Shown one piece after another: positions 52,601 to 60,496 of a DNA stretch of 64,000 nt (the stretch's first letter is position 1; every line of letters starts with the position of its first letter). This stretch comes from Jeongeupia wiesaeckerbachi (GTDB lineage: Bacteria; Pseudomonadota; Gammaproteobacteria; Burkholderiales; Chitinibacteraceae): contig NZ_CP136946.1 in assembly GCF_050916355.1 (NCBI RefSeq), positions 3,286,001-3,350,000 on the forward strand, read 5' to 3'. The position numbers and the translations under genes were made by a program. A model generated the notes under the pieces. The model ran no database searches. It was not told where the DNA came from and was given only the letters and a program-made list of their open reading frames with translations.

Positions 52601-53123
52601 GCTACACAAGCTGGTGGCCCATGACTGCGAGCCTGCAGAGGCCGCCGTGCTGCACGCGCTGATCGACGACACCGCGGCTCGCTCGCCCATCGGCCGCCGC
52701 CGTGAACTCGGCGCACACGCTGGCGAACGGCAAACGCGCGGCTGCCGTCCGCTCGGCCTGATCGCGTGCCTCGGCCAAGACCTCGCTACGTTGCGGCAGC
52801 AATTGATCGTGACCTTGCTGACCGGCAATACGGCAGTGCTCGCTGCCGTCGACGCGCTCGCGCCCTGGCAGTCCGTACTGGCCGAGCACTGCCGGATGGC
52901 CCCCGATCCGCTCGCCCTGCCGATCGTCGCCTGCCTGTGCGCCACGGCGCCAACTGTTGCGTTCAAACACCACCTGGCGCAACGAAGCGACCCCCTCGTG
53001 CCGCTGATCATGCCCATCTCGCCTTGCCGCTATCCGCTCCACCGGCTTGTCAGCGAAACGGCAGTTTGGGAGCGCATCCCGTCCGGCAGCGGCAGCGCGG
53101 ATTTGCTTGCCGCGACGAGGTAA
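49698..53123 (+). CDS. PutA-like protein with degenerate aldehyde dehydrogenase domain
   Basis: A 1,141-residue protein with the architecture of bifunctional proline catabolism enzymes that lack the DNA-binding domain. The proline dehydrogenase barrel (about 130-470) is well kept: SGISLKLSALHPRYE, D259 in TIDAEE, K323 in RLVKGAYWD, FATHN and IYAPVG; the usual paired Arg (RRLLENG) is Q435-R436. In the dehydrogenase half (about 520-960), catalytic Glu and Cys are replaced: A743 in ASGGLN instead of ETGGQN, and D777 in GQHDTALR instead of GQRCSALR. The GGEGLSGTG-type loop is gone. A C-terminal extension ends PLHRLVSETAV. It probably oxidises proline or an analogue to the imine and cannot do the second step. 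Confidence 0.85.
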   Translation: MSATGRTTPFDLAQTHFADETHLVRRLLPLARLSTDENTRLQRYAPLLFEQLREQHRRGNGVDALLSGFPLDSPSGQALLALAEALPHVRDDAAADRMIADLLHTVDWQQVSAHSAVVRLARWTLARARHWSEHDRTEPLVRLGLRKAFRELGRHFVMAEQIDDALARRNPAITYSFGLLGESAQTHADAEHYEAACRNALLALSSDNATKKSGISLKLSALHPRYEPRQADRVHDMLWPRLRALVQLAHQHDIPVTIDAEESERLLLGLTLFERLLAEPTLASWEGLGIAVQAYQKRALAQIDWLVEHARTHRRRIGIRLVKGAYWDSEIQQAQREGWADYPVFTRQSHTDISYLACARRLLDAGDVILPVFATHNVDTALAVHAIAAGRRFEYQCLFGLGESLYGLLPGHGLPPCQIYAPVGDDRTRQPYLIQRLIENSAHHATLHRQLHSDEPDAIHCEPMADALAHPGAALAPPRHRADGDIAPAGICWSDTAAISTLIPTLATPGGYTAMPTQQAADAGRSGRAIFEAARPDIGLGHAIDASNADIDLALARASAYAPVWAATPPSRRADHIKSMADALVERRPILLHLLVREAGKTPVDALAEWREAIALCQRHVRKVCEGCSDPTPLGPVAVLGASASPLAALVSHTAAALLAGNPVVVKPATATTLIAAALIDAGHASGLDPDVLQLLPGDATIGARLVADPRIGGVALIGSAAAAHAVQRGLARHDALKPLLTASGGLNTLIADSSVRPEHLVRDVITSAFAHAGQHDTALRLLCIPQAVAHDLLARLRAAMAELRLGDPAVHSTDVGPQVNASAAEQVQATMAALHRAGYPGLQYGVIDGFVPQTLVAPTLIEIDRPDALPAGLTGPVLAVLRYTTDQLPALLSSLDTCMGSGCLAVYSRSPRFIDMVCARIYTDATYINCPPTGSGAWQDSLSDQLTRSDPCVDGAIAAHIGQLAEQLHKLVAHDCEPAEAAVLHALIDDTAARSPIGRRRELGAHAGERQTRGCRPLGLIACLGQDLATLRQQLIVTLLTGNTAVLAAVDALAPWQSVLAEHCRMAPDPLALPIVACLCATAPTVAFKHHLAQRSDPLVPLIMPISPCRYPLHRLVSETAVWERIPSGSGSADLLAATR

Positions 53124-53445
53124 AACCATCGTTTCAATCGAACGATCCTTTGGCGCCTGACGCGTACGTCAGCCAGCGTGGCCCATGATGCCAACCGTAT
53201 TTGCTTCACCGCTCACAAGTAAGGGAAAGCAGCAAGTATTGAAGGCTTGACGCGCACATGTAAGTTTTCAACATCCACTGCTACGGTAATAATCACGTAG
53301 AACTGCACCGTTCCGCATCGCCGGCCACAAGCCGGAAACGGAAGGTGAACACCGAGTCCCACCGGATACGGCCGGGCATGGCCCAATGCCAAACCCGATC
53401 AGGCAACAACCCGAAAAGCTAAAAAAGCGCTACGAGGACACTACG
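53124..53445. other. Leader region upstream of livH
   Basis: About 320 bases after the PutA-like gene. It holds TTGACG at about 53247 and an AT-rich patch near 53290 that could serve a promoter, and the hairpin CCGGC/GCCGG around 53325. No gene is supported. A promoter for livHMGF probably lies here. Confidence 0.4.
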
Positions 53446-54375
53446 GTGGACATATTCCTGCAACAAATCATCAATGGCCTGGTGGTCGGCAGCATTTATG
53501 CGCTGATCGCACTGGGCTACACCATGGTGTACGGCATCATGCAGCTGATCAATTTCGCCCACGGCGAAATCGTCATGATCGGCGCCATGGTCACGATCAC
53601 CTGTATCAATCTGCTGCTCAGCGCCGGTGTCAATCTGCCCGGGCCGCTGCTACTGCTTGCAGGCCTGTTGATGGCCATTCCGATCTCGATGCTGCTCGGC
53701 TTCACCATCGAACGCGTGGCCTACCGGCCGTTGCGCCGCGCGCCACGGCTGGCACCGCTGATCACAGCGATCGGCGTATCGATCGTGCTGCAGCAGGTGG
53801 CCATGCTGATCTGGGGCCGCAATTACCGCCCCTTCCCGCAAATCCTGCCCACCACGGTGCACGACTTCTTCGGCGCAGCGGTCACCGACCTGCAGATCGC
53901 CATCGTCATCCTGTCGCTGGTGCTGATGGCCGGGTTGTTCTGGCTGATCGAGAAAACCCGTCTCGGCCGGGCGATGCGTGCCACCGCGCAAAATCCGGAA
54001 GTCGCCGGGCTGATGGGCGTGAACATCAATACGGTGATCTCGATGACCTTCATCATCGGCTCGTCGCTCGGCGCCGTTGCCGGCGTGATGGTTGCCGCCA
54101 ACTATGACCAGGCGCATGCCTATATGGGCTTCATGATCGGCCTGAAGGCCTTCACCGCTGCAGTCCTGGGCGGCATCGGCAACATCGGTGGTGCCGTGGT
54201 CGGCGGCCTCTTGCTCGGCATCATCGAAAGCCTGGGCTCGGGCTATCTGGGTGACCTGACCGGCGGCTTCCTCGGCAGTCACTACAAGGACATCTTCGCC
54301 TTTGTCGTGCTGATCGGCGTCTTGGTCTTCCGTCCGTCCGGCCTGCTCGGCGAACGCGTCGCAGAACGTGCCTGA
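53446..54375 (+). CDS. livH: Branched-chain amino acid ABC permease LivH
   Basis: A 309-residue inner-membrane permease with about eight hydrophobic segments, opening MDIFLQQIINGLVVGSIYAL as LivH proteins do, and containing FAHGEIVMIGA and the coupling-loop region RAMRATAQNPEVAGLMGV. The start is a GTG at 53446 because GAGGA lies eight bases upstream and the longer frame (53386) adds an unusual charged lead. It pairs with LivM. Confidence 0.93.
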   Translation: MDIFLQQIINGLVVGSIYALIALGYTMVYGIMQLINFAHGEIVMIGAMVTITCINLLLSAGVNLPGPLLLLAGLLMAIPISMLLGFTIERVAYRPLRRAPRLAPLITAIGVSIVLQQVAMLIWGRNYRPFPQILPTTVHDFFGAAVTDLQIAIVILSLVLMAGLFWLIEKTRLGRAMRATAQNPEVAGLMGVNINTVISMTFIIGSSLGAVAGVMVAANYDQAHAYMGFMIGLKAFTAAVLGGIGNIGGAVVGGLLLGIIESLGSGYLGDLTGGFLGSHYKDIFAFVVLIGVLVFRPSGLLGERVAERA

Positions 54376-54391
54376 TCCGCGGAGAGAGAAC

Positions 54392-55486
54392 ATGCAATCG
54401 AAAAAAAAGATCATTACCTTCGCCGCGCTGGCCGTCGTGCTGGCCATCTTGCCCTGGGCGATCACCGGCGGCTTCGAGAACGGCAAGTCGTGGCTGCGCG
54501 CCGTTGACTTCGCGCTGCTCTACATCATGCTCGCGCTCGGCCTCAACATCGTTGTCGGCTTCGCTGGCCTGCTCGACCTTGGCTATATCGCGTTCTACGC
54601 GGTCGGCGCCTATTCGTTCGCGCTACTGAACTCGCCCCACCTGGCACATGTGCTGCCCGCATGGCTGATGAACCCGCCGCTCTTGGTGATGCTGCTGATC
54701 GCCGCCTGCGTTGCCGGGATCTTCGGGGTGCTGCTCGGGACGCCAACCCTGAAACTGCGCGGTGACTATCTGGCCATCGTCACGCTCGGCTTCGGCGAAA
54801 TCATCCGCATCTTCCTGAACAACCTCGACCGCCCGGTCAACATCACCAACGGCCCGCAAGGCATCAACAACATCAGCAAGGTGCAGATTGCCGGCTACGA
54901 CCTCGGCCGGCCGATCGAATGGTTCGGGCTGCGCTTTGACACCGTGCATCTGTACTACTACCTGATTTTGGCGTTCTGCTGCCTGATCATATTCGTGAGC
55001 CTACGGCTGCAGCGTTCGCGCATCGGTCGCGCCTGGGTGGCCATCCGCGAGGATGAAATCGCCGCCAACGCGATGGGCATCAATACCCGCAACGTCAAAC
55101 TGCTGGCCTTCGCGATGGGCGCCTCGTTCGGTGGTGTTTCCGGTGCGCTGTTTGCCAGCTTCCAGGGCTTTGTGTCGCCGGAATCGTTCGTGCTGATGGA
55201 GTCGATCATGGTGCTGTGCATGGTCGTGCTCGGCGGCATGGGGCACATCCCCGGCGTGATCCTCGGCGCGATCCTGGTATCGATTACGCCGGAAATCCTG
55301 CGCGACATCATCAACCCGCTGCAATCGGCGGTGTTCGGCGAACGCGTGTTCGACCCGGAAAACCTGCGCATGCTGATCTTCGGTCTGGCCATGATCACCA
55401 TCATGTTGCTGCGCCCCGAAGGCCTGTGGCCGTCGAAACGCCGTGCCCGCGAATTTCACGAGCACGACGAGGAGGCCAAGGCATGA
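54392..55486 (+). CDS. livM: Branched-chain amino acid ABC permease LivM
   Basis: A 364-residue inner-membrane permease. It shows the LivM features LGLNIVVGFAGLLDLGYIAFYAVGAY (two parts), TLKLRGDYLAIVTLGFGEI and the coupling-loop segment REDEIAANAMGINTRNVKL. GGAG precedes the ATG at 54392. It follows livH by 16 bases and overlaps livG by four (ATGA). Confidence 0.93.
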   Translation: MQSKKKIITFAALAVVLAILPWAITGGFENGKSWLRAVDFALLYIMLALGLNIVVGFAGLLDLGYIAFYAVGAYSFALLNSPHLAHVLPAWLMNPPLLVMLLIAACVAGIFGVLLGTPTLKLRGDYLAIVTLGFGEIIRIFLNNLDRPVNITNGPQGINNISKVQIAGYDLGRPIEWFGLRFDTVHLYYYLILAFCCLIIFVSLRLQRSRIGRAWVAIREDEIAANAMGINTRNVKLLAFAMGASFGGVSGALFASFQGFVSPESFVLMESIMVLCMVVLGGMGHIPGVILGAILVSITPEILRDIINPLQSAVFGERVFDPENLRMLIFGLAMITIMLLRPEGLWPSKRRAREFHEHDEEAKA

Positions 55487-56253
55487 GCACCCCGCTGCTG
55501 AAAATCGATGGCATCCACAAACGCTTTGGCGGTCTGCACGCACTGAACGACGTTGCACTGTCGATCAATGCCGGTGAAATCTACGGCCTGATCGGCCCGA
55601 ATGGCGCCGGCAAGACCACGCTGTTCAACGTCCTGACCGGTCTGTACCAGCCCGACGAAGGCAGCTTTACCTTCAACGGCCGCGACCTGTTCTGCCAGAA
55701 GCCGTATGTCGTGGTCGAATCGGGCATTGCGCGCACCTTCCAGAACATCCGGCTGTTTGCCAACATGACCGCACTCGAGAACGTCATGGTCGGTCAGCAC
55801 GTGCGCACCAGCGCCGGCGTGTTCGGCGCGGTCTTCCGTGGCCCCAAGGCCAAGGCAGAGGAAGCCGCGATCGCCGCCCGCGCGCAAGAGCTGCTCGACT
55901 ACGTCGGCATCGGCAAGCGCCGCGAAGAGCTGGCACGCAACCTCAGCTACGGCGACCAGCGCCGGCTCGAAATCGCCCGCGCACTGGCGACGAAACCGAC
56001 GCTGCTGGCGCTGGACGAGCCCGCCGCCGGGATGAACCCGAAGGAAACCGATCAGCTCAAGGCATTGATGGAGAAGATCCGCACCGACGGCGTCACCATC
56101 TTGCTGATCGAACACGACGTGAAGCTGATGATGGGGTTGTGCGACCGCATCGCTGTGCTCGACTACGGCAAGAAGATTGCCGAAGGCATTCCAGAACAAG
56201 TGAAAAACGACCCGCGCGTGATCGAGGCCTACCTCGGCGTCGCGCCGGAATAA
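55483..56253 (+). CDS. livG: Branched-chain amino acid ABC ATPase LivG
   Basis: A 256-residue ATPase: Walker A GPNGAGKTT, Q-loop ARTFQNIRLF, signature NLSYGDQRRLEIARAL, Walker B LLALDEP, followed by GMNPKE as in LivG proteins. The C-terminal stretch VIEAYLG is typical of the family. Its ATG overlaps the livM stop. Confidence 0.95.
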   Translation: MSTPLLKIDGIHKRFGGLHALNDVALSINAGEIYGLIGPNGAGKTTLFNVLTGLYQPDEGSFTFNGRDLFCQKPYVVVESGIARTFQNIRLFANMTALENVMVGQHVRTSAGVFGAVFRGPKAKAEEAAIAARAQELLDYVGIGKRREELARNLSYGDQRRLEIARALATKPTLLALDEPAAGMNPKETDQLKALMEKIRTDGVTILLIEHDVKLMMGLCDRIAVLDYGKKIAEGIPEQVKNDPRVIEAYLGVAPE

Positions 56254-56265
56254 CGGAGCCCATCC

Positions 56266-56979
56266 ATGAACCCGCTCCTCGAAATCAAAGACCTGAAAGT
56301 CGCCTACGGCGGCATTCATGCCGTCAAGGGCATCGACCTCGGCATCAAGCAGGGCGAACTGGTCGCACTGATCGGCGCCAATGGCGCCGGCAAGAGCACC
56401 ACACTGAAAACGCTGGTCGGCATGGTCAAGCCGGCCGGTGGCGAAATCCGCTTCGACGGCAAGCCGACCGCCAAACTCGCGCCGTACGACTACGTCGGCA
56501 AGGGCCTGGTGCTGGTCCCTGAAGGTCGCGGCATTTTCGGCCGGCTCACCGTCGAAGAAAACCTGCAGATGGGCGCCTATGTGCGCAACGACAAGATGGA
56601 GATCGCCAACGACATCGATCGCGTTTTCAGCCTGTTTCCGCGCCTGAAGGAGCGCCGCGCTCAGTTGGCCGGCACGCTCTCGGGCGGCGAACAGCAGATG
56701 GTCGCCATCGGCCGCGCGATGATGAGCCGGCCGAAACTATTGCTGCTCGACGAGCCGTCGATGGGGCTAGCGCCGATCATCGTGCAGAAAATCTTCGAAA
56801 TCATCCGGATGATCGCCGCCGAAGGCGTCACGATGCTGCTGGTCGAGCAGAACGCCAAGCTGGCACTGCAGACCGCCGACCGCGGCTATGTGATGGAATC
56901 GGGCCGGATCACACTGGCCGACAGCGCGGCCAATCTGCTGGCCAACGAGAAAATCCAGCAGGCGTATCTGGGCGAGTAA
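56266..56979 (+). CDS. livF: Branched-chain amino acid ABC ATPase LivF
   Basis: A 237-residue ATPase: Walker A GANGAGKST, signature LSGGEQQMVAIGRAM, Walker B LLLLDEPSMGLAP, His loop LLVEQN (Gln/Asn type, usual in LivF). The chain ends QQAYLGE. Twelve bases after livG, it completes livHMGF. Confidence 0.95.
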   Translation: MNPLLEIKDLKVAYGGIHAVKGIDLGIKQGELVALIGANGAGKSTTLKTLVGMVKPAGGEIRFDGKPTAKLAPYDYVGKGLVLVPEGRGIFGRLTVEENLQMGAYVRNDKMEIANDIDRVFSLFPRLKERRAQLAGTLSGGEQQMVAIGRAMMSRPKLLLLDEPSMGLAPIIVQKIFEIIRMIAAEGVTMLLVEQNAKLALQTADRGYVMESGRITLADSAANLLANEKIQQAYLGE

Positions 56980-57003
56980 ACTCGCGACGGATTGCTACCC
57001 GCC

Positions 57004-57028
57004 ACGGGCCGCTGCATGCGGCCCGTTT
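57004..57028 (+). terminator. Terminator candidate after livF
   Basis: ACGGGCCGC and GCGGCCCGT pair around TGCAT, with a short T-run (TTT). It lies just after livF and before the next start, so it is a plausible but weak terminator. Confidence 0.5.
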
Positions 57029-57042
57029 ACTTGAGCCCGCCC

Positions 57043-57798
57043 ATGCCCGCCGCCGCCTTCGTCGCCAAAGCCGCGATTTCCACCCTGCTGCTACCGCCCA
57101 CCAACGGGCTCATCCTGATCCTGATTGGCCTGTGCTGCTTGCGCCGTCGCCCCTGGCTCGGCCGCAGTCTGGTCGGCGCCGGGCTGCTGTCGATTTACGC
57201 GCTGTCGACGCCGCTGGTTGCCAACGCACTGATGCGCACACTGGAACCGGCACCGGTTTCCGCAAAGGCGCTGGCTGAGTCGGACGCCATCGTCTGCCTG
57301 GGTGGCGGCAAGCGCTTCGGCGCCTACGATGAGCCCGGCGGCGAAGCGGTCAATAACGCCACCTTGGTGCGGCTGCGCTACTGCGCGCGTCTGGCCAGAC
57401 AAAGCGGCCTGCCGGTACTGGTCTCGGGCGGCGCACCGGTTGGTGGCGTCCCGGAAGCCCGCTTGATGGCTGCGGCCTTGCACGACGATTTCGGCGTCAC
57501 CGCGCGCTGGGTCGAAGCGGGCTCCGACGATACCGCCGACAACGCGAGGCTGAGCGCCCAGATGCTGCTCCCACAATATCGGCGCATTGCGCTCGTCAGT
57601 CAGGCCTGGCACTTGCCCCGCGCCGCGCAAGCCTATCGCACCGCAGGTTTCGACGTCAGGCCAGCCGGCACCGACTACGCCAATCGCGAACCGTTCAGCG
57701 TGCTGTCTTTGTTGCCCAAAGACCGGGCACTCTACGCCAGCAGCGTGGCGATGCGCGAACTCGTGGGGCTGCTTTGGTACAACATCAGGCGCGGCTGA
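57043..57798 (+). CDS. YdcF/ElyC-family membrane protein
   Basis: A 251-residue protein with two N-terminal hydrophobic helices (LLLPPTNGLILILIGLCCL, SLVGAGLLSIYAL) and a C-terminal DUF218 domain (DAIVCLGGGKRFGAYDE, NTATLVRLRYCARLA-like, VSGGAPV, DDTADNARL). ElyC/SanA/YdcF proteins influence envelope polysaccharide precursors. The start at 57043 (MPAAAF) is chosen to fit the helix; 56992 and 57016 are alternatives. Confidence 0.8.
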   Translation: MPAAAFVAKAAISTLLLPPTNGLILILIGLCCLRRRPWLGRSLVGAGLLSIYALSTPLVANALMRTLEPAPVSAKALAESDAIVCLGGGKRFGAYDEPGGEAVNNATLVRLRYCARLARQSGLPVLVSGGAPVGGVPEARLMAAALHDDFGVTARWVEAGSDDTADNARLSAQMLLPQYRRIALVSQAWHLPRAAQAYRTAGFDVRPAGTDYANREPFSVLSLLPKDRALYASSVAMRELVGLLWYNIRRG

Positions 57799-57870
57799 AC
57801 GGCAAGCACCGCATCTGCGCATACAATCCCGTTCAACCCTGAGCAACAGGGATAAGAAGAGGAGACGAAA

Positions 57871-58239
57871 ATGATCAAATACCTACCCGCATTCGCCGTC
57901 CTGGCCTTGCTCGCCGGCTGCGAGCCGGCGCCGGTTGCGCCCGGCGGCGCCAGCGCACCGAGCGTCGCCGTGGCGCCCACGCCCACCCACACTGCCGACG
58001 ACCGCGCGACCAATCCCTTGCTGAACGTCCCGCCCGACGTCTTCATGAGCGTGATCGGCGATTGCGGCAACAAGCTGTTCGGCAGCAAGCCGGAAGGCGG
58101 CGCGACCATCGATTGCCTCGCCGCGATCCGCACCGCGGCGAGCAAGGCCGGCCTTGGCGAACTCAGCGACATCCAGCTGGCCGATCCCTACATCAGCGAA
58201 CGCTGGCGCAGCGAAATGGCCAAACAGTCGCAGCACTAA
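57871..58239 (+). CDS. Small hypothetical lipoprotein
   Basis: A 122-residue protein with a lipobox (LALLAGC, C17) and a Pro/Ala-rich linker of about 35 residues. The remaining domain has two Cys (DCGNKL and IDCLAA) that could form a disulfide. I do not recognise a family. AGAGGAG lies upstream of the ATG. It is monocistronic with a strong terminator. Confidence 0.72.
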   Translation: MIKYLPAFAVLALLAGCEPAPVAPGGASAPSVAVAPTPTHTADDRATNPLLNVPPDVFMSVIGDCGNKLFGSKPEGGATIDCLAAIRTAASKAGLGELSDIQLADPYISERWRSEMAKQSQH

Positions 58240-58275
58240 CAAAAAACCCCGCCAAGGCGGGGTTTTTTGTTAGTG
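58234..58275. terminator. Bidirectional terminator (20-bp stem)
   Basis: Perfect 20-base arms (58234-58253, 58256-58275) around AA. Core CCCCGCC/GGCGGGG with A6 and T6 outside. It includes the lipoprotein stop codon and stands before the convergent ppiC gene. Confidence 0.93.
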
Positions 58276-58282
58276 GCAAGGC

Positions 58283-59056
58283 TTACTGCACCTTGGCCTT
58301 CGAGACGAGGTCCTCGACATACTTCTGAACCTTCTGGCCTTGCATCTCGCGCTGCAGTTCCGGCTTCACTTCCTCGAAGCTCGGGCCCTTGGCATCGCGG
58401 GTCTCGTCCAGCTTGATGATGTGGTAGCCGAACTGGGTCTTCACCGGAGTCTGGGTGATCTGGCCCTTGGTCAGTTTGGTCATCGCGCCCGAGAATTCCG
58501 GCACGAAGCTGTTCGGATTCGCCCAACCCAGATCGCCGCCCTTCTCGGCGCTACCCTTGTCCAGCGAGTTCTTCTTCGCCAGATCGGCAAAGTTCGCGCC
58601 CTTCTTCAGCTGGGCAAGGATTGCATTGGCTTGCGCTTGATCCTTCACCAGAATGTGGCGAGCGTGGTATTCCTTGCCGCTGAAGTTGGCCTTGATCTTG
58701 TCGTACTCTTTCTTGAGTTCGGCATCGGAGATCGGGTTGGCCTTGACGTAGTCACGCACCAGCGCGCTGACCAGCACTTGTTGGCGCATCATGTCCAGCT
58801 GGGCTTGCACGTCGGCGTTCTTGTCGTAGCCCTTCTTCTGCGCTTCCTGATACAGCGCTTCATTGCGGATCAGGTCTTCCTTGATCTTTGCACGCAGTTC
58901 CGGCGAATCCTTCTGGCCACGCTCGGTTACTTGCTTGACGAAAAGATCCATGCGGCTGTCCGGAATGGCCACGCCGTTGACGGTGGCAACGTTGCCGGCA
59001 AAGGCGACGCTCATGGCCAGGCCGAGCGACAGTGCAATCAGTTTGGGTTGGCGCAT
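58283..59056 (-). CDS. Periplasmic parvulin-type peptidyl-prolyl isomerase
   Basis: A 257-residue protein with a signal peptide (LIALSLGLAMSVAFA), a SurA-like N-terminal helical domain (to about 130), and a parvulin domain (EYHARHILVKDQAQANAI, GDLGWANPNSFVPEF, TQFGYHIIKLDE). It would assist folding of exported proteins. The start at 59056 has AAGGA eight bases upstream. It follows bolA on the same strand. Confidence 0.9.
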   Translation of the reverse strand: MRQPKLIALSLGLAMSVAFAGNVATVNGVAIPDSRMDLFVKQVTERGQKDSPELRAKIKEDLIRNEALYQEAQKKGYDKNADVQAQLDMMRQQVLVSALVRDYVKANPISDAELKKEYDKIKANFSGKEYHARHILVKDQAQANAILAQLKKGANFADLAKKNSLDKGSAEKGGDLGWANPNSFVPEFSGAMTKLTKGQITQTPVKTQFGYHIIKLDETRDAKGPSFEEVKPELQREMQGQKVQKYVEDLVSKAKVQ

Positions 59057-59109
59057 CGAAAACATCCTTTGTGATGGTTCGTGATGGTGAAGGTGTGTAT
59101 TGCTTTTAT

Positions 59110-59379
59110 TCAAAGCTCATCCGGCGTCAGCGCTTTCAGGCTGAGCGCGTGGATACGGTGTGGCATCAAATCGCCGAGCAGCGCATAGACCTTGCGGTGG
59201 CGCGCCAGCGCGTTGAGCCCGACAAATGCTTCGGAAACGATCAGCACGTCGAAATGACCGCCACCCGCGGCGGCGCCAGCGTGGCCGGCATGCGCAGCGC
59301 TGTCGTCATGGACGTCGAGCGCCTCGGGTGCCAACACGGCCAAGCGGCCGCGAATCTCGTCTGCAAGCGTATTTGTCAT
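59110..59379 (-). CDS. bolA: BolA-family protein
   Basis: An 89-residue protein with the BolA-type fold: IRGRLAVLAPEALDVHDDS, then GGGHFDVLIVSEAFVGLNALARHRKVYALLGDLM and HALSLKALTPDE. BolA proteins work with monothiol glutaredoxins in iron-sulfur or redox signalling. The ATG at 59379 is favoured; the longer frame to 59502 overlaps yciI. It is seven bases after yciI. Confidence 0.9.
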   Translation of the reverse strand: MTNTLADEIRGRLAVLAPEALDVHDDSAAHAGHAGAAAGGGHFDVLIVSEAFVGLNALARHRKVYALLGDLMPHRIHALSLKALTPDEL

Positions 59380-59386
59380 GAATTCG

Positions 59387-59689
59387 TCAGGGTAACACGT
59401 GCTTGAAAGGCTTGACGACGACCGAGACGTAGACGCCGGCGGCGCGATACGGGTCGGCATCGGCCCAAGCCTGTGCCGTCTCGAGGGCGTCAAACTCGGC
59501 AACGATCAGACTGCCGGAAAAACCGGCAGGCCCCGGATCGACGGCGTCGATGGCCGGAAACGGCCCGGCCAGCATGAGGCGGCCGTCGTTTTTCAGTGCT
59601 TCAAGCCGGGCCAGATGGGCCGGGCGGGCGGCCAGACGATCGGCCAGACTATCGGCCTTGTCGGTAGCGATGATGGCGTACAGCGGCAT
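59387..59689 (-). CDS. yciI: YciI family protein
   Basis: A 100-residue dimeric alpha+beta-barrel protein (MPLYAIIATDKADSLADRLAARP, GRLMLAGPFPAID, GSLIVAEF, VVKPFKHVL). The His and Asp found in the catalytic cleft of YciI relatives are plausible (HLARL, DADPYRAAGVY). The function is not established. It is two bases after yciB. Confidence 0.88.
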   Translation of the reverse strand: MPLYAIIATDKADSLADRLAARPAHLARLEALKNDGRLMLAGPFPAIDAVDPGPAGFSGSLIVAEFDALETAQAWADADPYRAAGVYVSVVVKPFKHVLP

Positions 59690-59691
59690 GC

Positions 59692-60246
59692 TTATTCCTT
59701 GCCTTGTTCCGGAGCGGCTTCGTCAAGATAGCGACTCAACACCAGTCCTTGTCCGAGCACGAACAGCAAGGTCAGGCCCAGCGTGCCAAACAGTTTGAAT
59801 TTGACCCAGATGTCTTCGCCGAAATGGAAGGCGACGAACAAATTCAATACGCCCATCGCGGCAAAAAACAGCGCCCAAGCCAAGTTGACCTTGTCCCATA
59901 CCGGCTGCGGCAGCTGCAATTGCTGCCCCATCAGCTTTTGCATCAGGTTCTGATTGCGCAGCCATTTGGCACCCAGCAGCAAGACCGAGAACACCCAATA
60001 CAGCGCCGTCGGTTTCCAGAAAATGAAGGTTTTGTCGTGCAGCAGCAGCGTCGCACCGCCGAGCACTGTCACGAGGCCAAAGCTGAGCCACAGGGTCGGC
60101 TCGACCTTGCGCCAGCGGATCCATGAATAGACCACCTGCCCGCCTGTCGTCACGATGGCGACCGCCGTAGCGAGAAACAGATCGTGGGTAATCGAGTAGG
60201 CGCCGAAAAACAGCAGGATCGGAAATAGATCGAAGAGAAACTTCAT
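59692..60246 (-). CDS. yciB: Inner membrane-spanning protein YciB
   Basis: A 184-residue protein with five to six membrane helices, opening MKFLFDLFPILLFFGAY as all YciB/IspZ/septation protein A members do, and containing KPTALYWVFSVLLLGAKWL and NLAWALFFAAMGVLNLFVAF. It affects septation and envelope homeostasis. It is the first gene of yciB-yciI-bolA-ppiC. Confidence 0.94.
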   Translation of the reverse strand: MKFLFDLFPILLFFGAYSITHDLFLATAVAIVTTGGQVVYSWIRWRKVEPTLWLSFGLVTVLGGATLLLHDKTFIFWKPTALYWVFSVLLLGAKWLRNQNLMQKLMGQQLQLPQPVWDKVNLAWALFFAAMGVLNLFVAFHFGEDIWVKFKLFGTLGLTLLFVLGQGLVLSRYLDEAAPEQGKE

Positions 60247-60348
60247 TGACTTGCCGTAACGTCGGAATGCGGCATTATGCAGCGGCGGCAGCGGCAAAAA
60301 CAAGCCAAAATCTACCCCGCCGAGCCAGGAACTTCCTGCCGCCGGGCG

Positions 60349-60377
60349 AAAAAAAGCGCCGCTCGAAGGCGGCGCTC
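60349..60377 (-). terminator. Intrinsic terminator on the minus strand
   Basis: AGCGCCG and CGGCGCT pair, with T7 following on the minus strand. It terminates something transcribed leftward before yciB, in a gap without a coding gene. Confidence 0.75.
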
Positions 60378-60496
60378 AAATACCACTGGAGATACACGAA
60401 GCATCAGCTTGCGAAACCCATGGTGCGCCACCGCCACGTTATGCGCTTTGATCGTGGTCAAATTTGCTTCCGGCGCACCGCGAAAGCGTGGAAATG
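60378..60496. other. Gap between two minus-strand terminators, possible small RNA
   Basis: About 120 bases with no convincing frame. An 18-codon plus-strand frame from 60441 lacks a ribosome site. It contains an FNR-type box at 60448. A short RNA could be made here, but no promoter is clear. Confidence 0.3.
60448..60461. promoter_or_regulatory. FNR/ANR-type box
   Basis: TTGATCGTGGTCAA matches TTGAT-N4-ATCAA at nine of ten positions. It may respond to oxygen. The target transcript is unknown, so it could be chance. Confidence 0.35.
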
